From Zygnema cylindricum (lineage: Eukaryota > Streptophyta > Zygnematophyceae > Zygnematales > Zygnemataceae), in NCBI GenBank assembly GCA_037447655.1, contig JBBHKE010000396.1, positions 165,496 through 229,495 of the forward strand: a stretch of DNA of 64,000 nt. The letters are read 5' to 3'. The translations under genes were made by a program, and so were the position numbers. How positions within the stretch are numbered: the stretch's first letter is position 1; every line of letters begins with the position of its first letter. The notes under the pieces were generated by a model. It ran no database searches. It was not told the DNA's origin and saw nothing but the letters and a program-made list of their open reading frames with translations. Shown one piece after another: positions 48,232 to 57,664 of the stretch.

Positions 48232-49446
48232 GGTTATGGGCCTGTCATCAAGAATTCCTATCTTTTCCGAGGATAAGTATGTTTACTGAGAGGATATGGT
48301 GAAAACACATTTTGAAAATGTGAATCTTTTGGATATATTGGATGGTTCGTTGGATGAATCTGATCCGTCATGGTCTAAGAAAAATACGCAAGCTCGTTCT
48401 ATTCTGAAATTTTGTATATCTGAGGACATAGCTATGTCTTGGTTAAAGATGAAAAAAACAATTGATATCTGGAAATCTCTTTAAAGTGATTATGAAAAGG
48501 CTAATGTCAAGGAAGAGTTTCTTTTATCTGGAAAAATTTGGGACTATAAGTACACTGGCGGTACAATGGCTGAATATTCTAACAAATTTCGTATCCTTGT
48601 AGATGCACATGCTTGTGCAGGTGGGGTGTTTCCTCCTTTTCAGCAGGCGGCATTGCTCATGAGGGGTCTCCCTCGTAGTATGAAAGGAGCATCTGACATG
48701 CTCAAACAAAAAGATAAAGCTAGCTGGACTTTACAGTTAGCCATCAATATTTTACTAGAGGAGGAAGCTACATCTAATATTCTCAATGTTGAGCAAGTAG
48801 AGGCTTTTAATTCAGACTTTGAGAGAAAAGGACAGTTTAATCAGCAAAGAAATCAGTATAATCAGTTCAGACATTTTAATCAAGGTGGAAATAGACAATC
48901 CAACAATGCATGCTTTTATTGTAGTGAGAGAGGTCATGGATACAAATTTTGTCCTAAGCTTAAAAAAGCTAACGATACAGGTTTATACCGGCCGGGATGG
49001 CAACAAAGCCAGTTTTACAAAGGCTTCACGGGGACTACACCTCGTGGAAATGCACTATTTTCGGCTTCTTCGTCTCTCCAAGACGAGACTTTGACGGTTT
49101 CTACAGAGGACGATACGGATCTCTTCGCTATGGCGGCTGCGCTGGAGGGCGCGAAAGACTCCGGATGGATAATGGATACAAGAGCTTCTGCCCACATGTG
49201 CTGGAACAAGGCCATCTTCAAAAATCTGAAAGAAACACCGGAGAAAAATATTTTTAATGCTTGTGGAATGAGTGTCCGAACTCTTGCTGTGGGTGATGTG
49301 TCCTTACTAGTTGATGTATAAGGAAAATAAATTGAAAGGACTCTTCACAATGTCTTATTTGTGCCTGACTTTAAGAAAAATCTGTTTTCTACGTCGTTGG
49401 TAGAGAGCAAAGGCTTTGAGGTTAATTTGAAAAATGGTCGGCAAGT
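48173..49446 (+). pseudogene. D second copy: gag-protease fragment
   Basis: Gag again starts in the LTR (ATG 48173), reads VVEQQVMGLSSRIPIFSEDK (so it lacks D's early TGA), then TGA at VY*. The 48566-49321 stretch holds Gag, the knuckle CFYCSERGHGYKFC and protease WIMDTRASAHMC, where the catalytic DTG/DSG is DTR. Sequence jumps at about 49,446 (NGRQVV) straight into LTR through a short TTGT overlap; integrase to RNase H is deleted. Confidence 0.88.
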
Positions 49447-49650
49447 TGTGCTATAACTTTGGGAGTTATCCGTGTTTATGCTACTCTATATTCAGATAGA
49501 GTTTTGTGAGGTTTGGATGCTTGTATAAGAATTGGTGAGCACTTAAGAACAGCTGTTTGGTAGGATTTCTGATAGCTACTGAGAGTGTATCATGTCTACT
49601 TCTACTACTACTGCTGCTCCTCCACCTGCACCGGTGGTTGTAGAACAACA
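49447..49650 (+). repeat. D terminal LTR fragment
   Basis: The last ~204 bases of the LTR, including an ATG at 49592 and the first 19-20 Gag codons, ending GAACAACA next to TSD CATTT. This fixes the LTR 3' end inside the Gag coding frame. Confidence 0.88.
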
Positions 49651-49655
49651 CATTT

Positions 49656-49876
49656 GTCCTAGGGTTTGTTTATGTCGATTATTCCATTAAACCTTAGATG
49701 TTGTCATATGGTTTATTTATGATGATTATTCCATGAAACCCTAAATGTTGTTTGTTGCGTCTGTGTACGCATATGGATGATGCATTTCATATAATTGTTT
49801 GCGACCTATTTTTGCTTAGCTTCTTGCATGATAGTTTGGGTCGCTTCTGCGGTCTATTTTAGACCAAAGAACAACA
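49656..49876 (+). repeat. F-b LTR-3, last piece
   Basis: Continues the LTR after the second CATTT copy (49651-49655) and ends at AACAACA before the primer site GGTTATGGGCCCACCAC. Only one copy of the 31-bp LTR tail is present where nesting in F-a predicts two. Confidence 0.8.
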
Positions 49877-49893
49877 GGTTATGGGCCCACCAC
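49877..49893 (+). promoter_or_regulatory. Half-tRNA primer-binding site, F-a
   Basis: GGTTATGGGCCCACCAC: all 17 bases complementary to GTGGTGGGCCCATAACC, the anticodon arm of plant initiator tRNA-Met as I recall it. The best-preserved site in the window. Confidence 0.85.
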
Positions 49894-51081
49894 CCCATCT
49901 ATCACATATTAGGTTAAGTCGATAAAGGTTTTTGTCACACGCATTGCAGCGGGTTAATATTGTCATTGCTGGTTGTATTGCAGTAATGGTGTCTGTGTAC
50001 CCATGAGATCGGCCTTATCATAGTGTTGGTATGTGCCGAGTTTAATCTTGCATCGCCCCAAGGGTTAACTTAGTGACAGTGCCGAAATGTCTATCGTCAA
50101 TGAAAATGATTAATTTTGAGAAATGATATTTTATTTTTGGAAAATACATATTTGTTTTTGGTGGAGAGATCCGTGAAGTTAAGTTTTGACATTTGGTGGA
50201 GATTTGACGTTTGATGGAGAGATGTGGAAGGTGGAGATTCGACATTTGGGGGAGAGAGATACGGAAGGTGGAGTTGTGACGTGTGGTGGAGAGATCCAAA
50301 TTTTGTGGATCGATGATTGTTGAAAATTGGATTCATAATGTAGATTTTGAGTTGTTGGTAGTTTTGGGAAATGTAACATTATTGGAGCTTTTGGAAATAT
50401 GTGGGAAACTAAGGAAAAAAAAAAAAAAAAAAAAAAACTTGGGATAAAAGACGTGGATTCTATTTGTATTTATTTTTAATGTTTTTATTTTGTGGATTAA
50501 GTACGAGGTTTGAGAAATTTAGAAAATTTGAAAGGTTTTCATTTTATGGAAATTGTTGTGGTAGTTTGAAGAATGTGGAATTTTGTTAGAAGTTTGTTTA
50601 TTTCGATAGAATTATTTTTGAGAAAAAAGATATTGATTTTTGGGAAAATTTTCGAATTTAATTATAAAATAAGAAAAGAGAAAAAAAAATAAAATCAAAA
50701 TATTTTTAGCGAGGTATGAGTTATTTAAGTGGGGATATTTTATTAGTGTGATCTTTTGGCTTTAATTTTTAGTTGATTTTTGATAGAATTGAGAGAAGTA
50801 GATTCGGATTTAGATATTGTTGTGAAAAGAGAAAATTTTGTTGTAATCGAAAAATGGAAATATATATATATATATATTATGTATTATGAAATTTGGAAGA
50901 CATAAGGAGGCAGCGGAAGCAGTGGTGGGACAAGTGGAAAATTCTGTCGGAGGCATTTTGCGGATTCAGATGGAGGAGGCAGCTGGGTGCGACAATGGTG
51001 ACAGCTGATGATGTAGTTTCAAAGAGTGTGACAGCGGATGACGTGGCATCGTGGATTTACGAAATTAAATCTTTGGGGGAG
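49894..51081 (+). other. F-a internal region, non-coding
   Basis: AT-rich and without protein similarity. It holds a GGTGGAGATTTGACATTTG minisatellite at 50,160-50,300 (more units than F-b), a long A-run at 50,414, and the polypurine tract CTTTGGGGGAG just before LTR-4. Confidence 0.75.
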
Positions 51082-52443
51082 TGTTGTTTTTGAAGATTCA
51101 GTTTCGTACGTGCGTGCGCATGTTTGCGTGCGTACGTAAATACTGAAAGTAATGTGGTGGTACGAATGGATTTACAGGATTGGGGTAGAAGCAAAATTAA
51201 TTGAAGATTGACATTTGAGTGACGCAAAGAAGCGTACGAAAAATACAGAATGCGTAATTGAACTACACGGCGGATTGCGAAGTGATCCGACAATGATTAA
51301 TATTCGAAATGTTTTAAATTGTACGCCGGCCGTACGGAATCTAGTGTGACGATCGGCAATTATGGAAAGTACGCGATGGTACATAGAATCTATTTTGGAC
51401 AGGTGTACTATTAGGTGTACTTTATATGTGACAGGCATTATTCGAAAATGACGTGTACCTTACATGCGACAAGGCACATTTATGACGAAGTACGCGGTTT
51501 CGGTACGGACAATATTTGGATAGTATATTGTCGTTTCGACAGTGGATTGTGTTGTACTTTGAAGGCGGACGGCGTCCGCCGCTTTTTATGGTTCACACTA
51601 TTTTGAGGATGTATGATTAAGTGGGCCGTACGTATGTAATATCGGCTTGCTGGGTGGACTTATCGACAAGTGACTAAGCAAGTTGTCACTTATGACGCGG
51701 ATTTGTAGATGCGTCGGTGTAAATATTTGAAACATCAATGTTTTGTCTTATTAGAGATAATGATTTAGTGTTGATTAAAATAGGTGTATTTTACGTGATC
51801 AATGAAGGTATCGAAAGTTTAATTTGTGTGTCTTTATGTGTCGTATTTGCAGACAAGTGTATGCTTACAATTGCTTGACTTTCAGGTGTGCGCTTACGAT
51901 TAATTTTTTTCTTAGTAAAGGGCTATTATGGTTTAATAGAACTTAATGACAGTTACGTAATTTATATTGGTTATCTTGATACTTAGTGATTCGTTGACAG
52001 CTCACAAGTGTATATATATGAATGAGCTTTGTTAGGAATTAATAATCAATGCTGGTTAGTAAAGTGGGGACCAAAGATGTAGTATTTTACGGTTGTCGAT
52101 TAGGTCATGCACTTTGAATGATATAATGATTATTTGATTATACTTTGATTATACTTTTGTTTATGTGTAATGCATTTGTTTGTTATTATTTCTTTATGTT
52201 GTTTTATATGTTTGATATGCATTGTTTATGCATTTGTCCTAGGGTTTGCTTATGTTGATTATTCCATCAAACCTTAGATGTTGTCTTTAGGTTTGTTTAT
52301 GCTCATTATTCCATCAAACCTTAGTTGATGTATGCTAAATGGAGGATGGATTTCAAATGAGTGTTCATTGGTCTAGCTTTGCTTACCTTTTTGGGTGATA
52401 GTTTGGGTGGCTTCTGCGGTCTATTTTACACCAAAGAACAACA
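51082..52443 (+). repeat. F-a LTR-4 (3' LTR)
   Basis: 1,362 bp, TGTTGTTTTTGAAGATTCAG to AAAGAACAACA. Subtype a like LTR-1. It holds the empty site for the hAT-like MITE (CTATTAGG, 51408-51415), the hairpin CGGATTGCGAAGTGATCCG, and a TATA box near 52,005. Confidence 0.88.
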
Positions 52444-52448
52444 ATAGT

Positions 52449-53052
52449 CGTTCCGGCATACCGGCACTCATGCGTGCCGTCCGTTCTTTTTACAGCAATC
52501 GATTTCAGCCGTTCGATCTGACGGCGCGCCGATAAATGTTGACCATTGAATTTCAACGGTCAAAGTTCCGTGTTGATTGTTGAATTTCGACGGTCAACAT
52601 TCCGTGTTGACCGCTTAAATTTTCTTCGTTGCTTTGCAAGCCGTCGATCACGAGATTTAATTTCTTCTGTCGAAATCAAATGTCTCTTTCATTTATTTCA
52701 TGCGGTACTTCATTTCATGCGGTACCACATGTTCCATGTTTCGTTTCGTTCCGTAAGTCACTTAAAGGAATATGTGAATGTATCATGCTTATTAAGTTAT
52801 CAAACATCTTGTATGTATCGACTCCTTAAGACCTAACTGATAAGGCGAACGCCTATTCCGTACGGCCTTTGTCCGGAGGTTGCAGGATCAAATCCTGCCT
52901 GTGGGTAAACAACTTTAGCAGGAGCTTTGTCTTTTGTCAGTCTCCTCATCTCTCTAAGGCATTCATGGATGCCTGTCAATTCCTAGTGACTTCGACAAGT
53001 ATGAGAACAGCAAGACTCAAAAAGGTAGAATACGAAATATCACTTTTCATCA
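52449..53052 (-). repeat. 5' LTR of element C, outer piece
   Basis: Resumes at TCGTTCCGGCATACC exactly where 36,845 broke off, matching 31,385 onward in the 3' LTR. It ends at TGATGAAAAGTG next to TSD GAGGA. It carries the antisense tRNA-like module (52829-52906). Confidence 0.88.
52829..52906 (+). other. tRNA-like module antisense in C 5' LTR
   Basis: CCTAACTGATAAGGCG (A-box-like) and TTGCAGGATCAAATCCTGCC (perfect 5-bp T-stem, B-box-like GGATCAAATCC). It is the LTR twin of 31768-31845; the T-arm is better preserved here. Confidence 0.65.
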
Positions 53053-53765
53053 TCCTCGTCCTCGGAATCCGCCTCATGTACTTGTGTCACAAGGGCCTTT
53101 TTCTTTCCTCTCGGGGTTCCACCGGTCTGCCCCTTCTTTAACCGAAGCTCGGTTAGCTTAATGAACTCTGCCATATAGTTCCCCGGTTTCTTACAAAAAT
53201 GATATAAACCTTTGGGAGCTCTAAGTCCAAACTCGTCGGTCTAATTTTTCTGCTCCCTCCCCCCATAATTTCCGACCAGTTTCTGAGAATCCTTGTTCCT
53301 CCAATCTGTCACGGTTGCCAGGGCTTGCCCACTCTTTCCTCCCTTTCGGATCTCAATTGTATTTTCCCGAACGAGAATCATCCCTACCACTGAGTTCCAT
53401 ATCCACCTTGAGTCGGGCAAGTCCTGCACACGGTTGACTATGTTCTTGAACTCATCGGGTAACTTCAGCAGTAAATAGTTAACCTTTTCTTTTTAACTAA
53501 AATCTTTTCCCGCACTCTCTAGCTCCATGAAGAGTGTAGCAAGCTCATTGCAAAAATCCAACATCTTCCCCCCTTTGTACACATACTCGTTAACTTTCTG
53601 ATCAGCCAACTATTGTTGCTTAATCGTAACACTTTGGTACATCTCTATGAGAGCCATCCAAAGATCGGATGCCCTTTCTACCTACAAATGAGGACATGCA
53701 AGTCCTTGACTAAGATGGCGGAGGATGAAGTGTTTTGCCGCCATATTGTTGAAGTCTCAGGTATC

Positions 53766-54665
53766 TGTTGAAAAGAGGTTATTAATAGTTCACTTCTATA
53801 GTTAAGTTAGAATGTAAAGTGAGAGAAAGAGAGAACTAAAGGCACGCAATGGTTGTCGTGTCATTTAGGAGGGAGAATGATATAGAAGGTATTTTACTAT
53901 TTGTAGAAAAATACTGCCTCTAACCGGATTTGAACCAGGGTCTATGGAATACTTCTTAGACCTTAGCCTTGTCCATTAACGCACTAGCGAAGCGATATAC
54001 GTATTATGTTTCACGCATATTTATTTATTTGTTATACGGGTTAATTTGCAGCAAACTAACGAAAAGAAGCTTTTATCAACTCATGCATGGAAGCGAATCG
54101 AAGCCGCATAAATACAAATGATCGGACGGCCACAATTGCAGTCGCCACCCGCAATAAACTTTTGGCGGCCTTTAGGGATACCGTCATGCGACGACACCTG
54201 GCACCATACTATTGGATACTGGAGAAGATGGGAGGAGGAACCATGGCTCCTGTTTTGACAAACGTCACTTTGAAAATCATGTCGTACAATGGCCGTACAA
54301 TAAGTACATCGCCTAATGTACCTTCTTGTACTATATAGTGTTTCCATTGGACTAAGGTTTAATAGTAGGTAGTCGTAAGTAGACAGACCAGAATTTAGTG
54401 AAATTTAGGTACCTCTCTCTAAGAGACCTTGTAACTATAAAGGTCATCTTTGACCAACTATAACTTATTGTTCGGTGGAGCAAATTTAGTGATTATTTTT
54501 GAGTTTGACTCAGGGGAGTCTTGTCCTCATAAGGGTGAGAATGGTTAAAATATTTGTGTGCCTGGGCGGCGCTTATTCAGCGGGAAAGTAGAAGGGGCAA
54601 AAATTATCCTAGAGGCTTTACATAGGCTGCTCATTCTCTGGGTCAATGGAGACCAGAGAATTGCA
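53766..54665 (+). mobile_element. Solo LTR J inserted in B gag
   Basis: 900 bp, TGTTGAAAAGAGGTTATT to GAATTGCA, flanked by perfect TSD GTATC (53761-53765, 54666-54670). It has no internal region, so it is a recombined solo LTR. The last 20 bases start with ATG (54646), reading METRELQ-like, the same position as the gag starts of B, C and E. It has an antisense tRNA-like module at its 5' side. Confidence 0.88.
53914..53990 (-). other. tRNA-like module antisense in solo LTR J
   Basis: Reads TTAATGGACAAGGCTAAGG (A-box-like) and CTGGTTCAAATCCGG; GGTTCAAATCC is a perfect B-box match to the GGTTCRANYCC consensus. The best-preserved internal promoter of the set, opposite to the LTR direction. Confidence 0.65.
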
Positions 54666-54971
54666 GTATCGGTATTATTCTCCTCGTTCCTCGGAATAGA
54701 TGACATGAATGCTGAACCAATTGCTATTGGTCTGGTCGTCTCCTTCTCCGTTCCTTTTTCCACCACCTCTCATTCGTTTGTCTCCTCGGTTGAAGATGGA
54801 TCTGCTATCATTGTGAATCTGCTTCCTCGAAACACTGGAGGGATTTCAAGACTTGATGGACGCCCTACTTGTCCACTCACTATCCCCCAAAATCTTTTAT
54901 GGCATGGAGCTCCTATCATCATACTTTCCCAGTATATGAAGCTAGTTCCATTAAAGATTGGTGCCCTAAAG

Positions 54972-54986
54972 GGTGGGCCCATAACT
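54972..54986 (-). promoter_or_regulatory. Half-tRNA primer-binding site, element B
   Basis: AGTTATGGGCCCACC directly after LTR end 54987; encodes QVMGPP in gag. Confidence 0.8.
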
Positions 54987-56055
54987 TGAAATTCTGAGAC
55001 CTCCATAAGTCATCCAAATGGACAGCTTCCAAGAAGTCTCTAGGATAACCTTGACCCCTTTGTGTTTCAGCAATAACAACTGCCACCCTGGTAGACAGAA
55101 ACTCTGACCACCTTCAACCTTGTGAAGGTAAGACTCCCCTGAGTCGATAGCAAAATGAATCTTTGAACTTGCTTCCCTGAGCAGTAAGTTATAGAGGGTC
55201 AAAGTTGACCTTTTGTACAGAAGCTCTCTGAGAGAGAGGGTCATATCTACCAATTATTCTAAGTCTTATCTCTCTCACAGACTCTATCTTATGATGTAGG
55301 GAGGCAATTATATTACATTTCCGTACACAAAAGTACAGCTGCCGGTGTAGTTTCTGTACGGATTTTGTACGACATGATCTTAGAGTCGACACATATCATA
55401 TCCGAATTCGCTCCCGTAATCCTTGGAGATGCCGCGATCCAACCTAATTTTGCCACGTGTCATCCGATATGGCAATGACCAAAACCGCAGAGATTCTCTT
55501 CCGCAATCTCAGCGTTCTTTCTGGCCGTCCGATTGTATGCAGATTTTAATTGGAGGCGACATAAATACTTGTGCGGTATTTGGTTTTCGTTAAAAAAAAC
55601 AAATGCGCGGTACTCGTTTCCAACACATATCATAATCCGTACTTTTACATAGTTGGATCTATGCATATCGTAAACAATTCGTGAAAAATGAATTATCCTA
55701 GGTTGTAATGTTTAAATAAATATCAAACCCTATAGTGTGTATCATTAGTTTTAAACTTAATGGATAAGGGTACCGGCGACCGGCTGCCTTCCTACCGGCA
55801 GGTACCAGGATCAAATCCTAGTTCCGACACCTATCGTTTTAGTAATTTAACTACCTATCGGTAAATGAACTAATCTATTTCCTGTAAACCTCTGGATAGC
55901 CTAGGTAGCCATGGGTCTAGCTTCCTCTCCAACTTCCCAGTGATTGCGACAAGTGTGGGAGTTGGAGAGAGAAGTTAGAGATAGACTATCTCGGCTTCTT
56001 TCTGTATTTCTATTTAGACCTAGAAAATACTTAAAAAAGACCATCAATTTCTACA
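54987..56055 (-). repeat. 5' LTR of element B
   Basis: 1,069 bp, TGTAGAAATTGATGG (56055) to GAATTTCA (54987), next to TSD ACCTA. Twin of 26487-27552. Confidence 0.9.
55755..55831 (+). other. tRNA-like module antisense in B 5' LTR
   Basis: TTAATGGATAAGGGT (A-box-like) and CCAGGATCAAATCCTAG (B-box-like). It has differences from its twin at 27251, but both boxes are retained. Confidence 0.6.
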
Positions 56056-56551
56056 TAGGTTGCCGCCGAGGTGGAGGAGGTGGATGAGGAGGAGGAGGAG
56101 GAGTATCCTCCACACGTGGACCAGTAGAAGTGTCGAAAGAGTGACTAGGTGAGGTGAGGGGAGAATTTTCAAAAATAACATATTCTTTGATTTTGGAATC
56201 ATTTTCAGAATCTGTCATACCAAAAACATCAACTGATCGACTCTCTTCCTTAACCTGAATATTTCAAGCAGTCTGAAGAGTATTCCTGTTTGTATTAAAT
56301 ACTCTATATCCCACTAATTCATCATCTTATCCCATAAAAATTTCGGGAATTGATATCGGACTAAGCTTAGAAATAGGAAGATTATCCAAAACAAAACATT
56401 TACCCCCAAAAAGCTGGAAGTGACTAACATTCGGTTTTCTTCCAGTCTGCATTTCACATGGTGTTCTCCCTTTCACTGCTCTAGTTTCTATTCTATTCCT
56501 AATATACGATGCACACGAGAAAGCCTCACCCCAAAATTTGAAATCTATTAC
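56056..56551 (-). pseudogene. Element A-, integrase C-terminal fragment
   Basis: Minus-strand reading: FKFWGEAFSCASYIRNRI, then RTPCEMQTGRKPNVSHFQLF, GYRVFNTN and a proline-rich linker (SPLTSPSHSFDTST..PPPPP) leading to the RT part at 26,481. Bounded by B (TSD ACCTA) and by E, which inserted in the integrase. One stop (FMG*). Confidence 0.85.
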
Positions 56552-57664
56552 TGTTGAAAAGTGATATTTTGTATTCTACCTTTTTGAGTCCTACAGTTCT
56601 CATACTTGTCGTAGTCACTGAGAATTGACAGGCAGCCATGGCTGCCTTAGATAGATGATAGGATAGGAAGAAGACAAACCTCTTGCAAAATATAAGTTGC
56701 CACAGACAGGCTTTGATCCAGTATTCTACGGACGAAGACCGTACGGAATAGGCGCTCGCCTTATCCATTTGGTCTTGATGTTTTCGTTGCATGTATTGTA
56801 TTTGATAGTTATTTAAAGTGAAATCTACGGCATATTTCATTTAACATCTTACGAAACAAAATGCAACATAGAACGTGTGGTACCGCACGAAATGCAGTAC
56901 CGCACGAAATATATGAAACAAATATTTAATATCGGCAGACGAAATTAAATGTCATAATCGACGGTTCGCAAATCGAGAATGAATTTCAAGCGGTCAACAC
57001 GGAATGTTGACCGTCGAAATTCAACGGTCAACACGGAACATTGACCGGTGAAATTCAACGGTCAACATTTATTTGGCGCGCCGTCAGATCTAACGGTTGA
57101 AATTGATCGCTATAAAAAGAACGAACGGCACGCATGAGTGTCGGTATGCCGAAACGACTATTTGGTAGCAGTTCGGCGAAATAGGAGGAAATGACATGTG
57201 GCATCATACTATTGGATGCCGGATGAGAAAAAGGACAGAATGATGGTGACCTATTAGCCACGTGGCAAACCGGGAGTGGTGCCGAATATATCCGTACATA
57301 AAGTACGGCGGCTTCTGTACTTTATATGTACGATAATTAGGGTGTTCTATTTTGATTGGTTTAGAATAGCTATTAGGAGATTTTCAGGACTTAGAAAAAT
57401 ATTGAAAAATCCTCTCTCTCCTAAAGGCCATCTATACAAATATGTTCTTTGAATAGCGATAACGTAATTCTCAGGTGAGCAAATTTAGTGATTCTTTTTG
57501 CAACAGACTCAGGGGAGTCCAAGCTACACAAGCGTGTAGTCACTTAGAGTTCATGCATCTTAGGGTGGGACTTATTCATTGTCAAAGTCAAAAAAGCATA
57601 TACTATCGTAGAGGATTCAATTACGCTGGACATTCTGTGTACCAATGGAGGTCACAGAATTACA
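56552..57664 (+). repeat. 5' LTR of element E
   Basis: 1,113 bp, TGTTGAAAAGTGATATTTTG to GAATTACA. The 5' flank ATTAC is the expected TSD half; the other end is outside the window or lost. Same family as C but clearly diverged from C's LTRs. The gag ATG is at 57645. Confidence 0.85.
56704..56787 (-). other. tRNA-like module antisense in E 5' LTR
   Basis: On the minus strand: CAAATGGATAAGGCGAGCG (A-box-like) and GTAGAATACTGGATCAAAGCC (decayed B-box region). Same place in the LTR as in C. Confidence 0.5.

Larger units (their letters stand above)
42290..49650 (+). mobile_element. Copia element D (plus), with three LTR ends
   Basis: TSD CATTT (42285-42289 and 49651-49655). Order: LTR 42290-43236, gag-pol to 47330, LTR 47492-48231, second partial gag 48173-49446, then a fused LTR 3' end 49447-49650. 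It starts TGTTGTCTTTTTGG and ends GTAGAACAACA. The single outer TSD shows the whole block behaves as one insertion, expanded or recombined from LTR-gag-pol-LTR. Confidence 0.88.
39083..49876 (+). mobile_element. F-b: second non-coding LTR element, nested in F-a and split by D
   Basis: LTR-2 39083-40312 (1,230 bp), internal 40313-41240, LTR-3 41241-42289 plus 49656-49876. Subtype b LTR start (TTTCGTGCGTACGCGACG repeats) differs from F-a. D interrupts LTR-3 with TSD CATTT. The internal region (928 bp) has no coding capacity. Confidence 0.82.
36846..52443 (+). mobile_element. F-a: non-coding LTR element inserted in C, with nested F-b and D
   Basis: TSD ATTGT (36841-36845) / ATAGT (52444-52448), with one mismatch. 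LTR-1 36846-39082 (contains a hAT-like MITE), internal 49877-51081, LTR-4 51082-52443. F-b (39083-49876) sits in LTR-1, GCTTC being the likely target. The internal region has no coding potential, but it has the shared primer site GGTTATGGGCCCACCAC and polypurine tract TTTGGGGGAG. This is a large non-autonomous (LARD-like) retroelement. Orientation plus. Confidence 0.85.
30877..53052 (-). mobile_element. Copia element C (minus), inserted in B and split by F
   Basis: Flanked by TSD GAGGA (30872-30876 and 53053-53057). 3' LTR 30877-31991; coding part 32005-36346; 5' LTR in two pieces, 36347-36845 and 52449-53052, because F-a inserted into it (TSD ATTGT/ATAGT; the uninterrupted 3' LTR has ATAGT). 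Piece lengths add up to the 3' LTR length. Ends are TGTTGACAAATG (3' LTR), mutated to TGATGAAAAGTG in the 5' LTR. Confidence 0.9.
53058..54986 (-). pseudogene. Element B gag, split by solo LTR J
   Basis: Starts in the LTR (ATG 55006: MEVSEFQVMGPPFRAPIFNG), is interrupted at 54,670-53,761 by J, and resumes with LRHLSQGLACPH, LADQKVNEYVYKGGKMLDFC, KLPDEFKNIVNRVQDL and the zinc knuckle CHFCKKPGNYMAEF-type motif near 53,190, ending in an acidic linker where C inserted. Several stops. Confidence 0.88.
26487..56055 (-). mobile_element. Copia element B (minus), split by C and carrying solo LTR J
   Basis: Ends are defined by LTRs of matching length (1,069 and 1,066 bp) and a perfect 5-bp TSD, ACCTA. 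B's own sequence is 26487-30871 and 53058-56055; 30877-53052 is element C with its nested insertions, flanked by TSD GAGGA. Gag lies at 53058-54986 and protease to RNase H at 27566-30871. The coding frame resumes across the C insertion site (an acidic DEDDE..LLLDEDLEAK linker), confirming that the two parts are one element. Confidence 0.9.
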
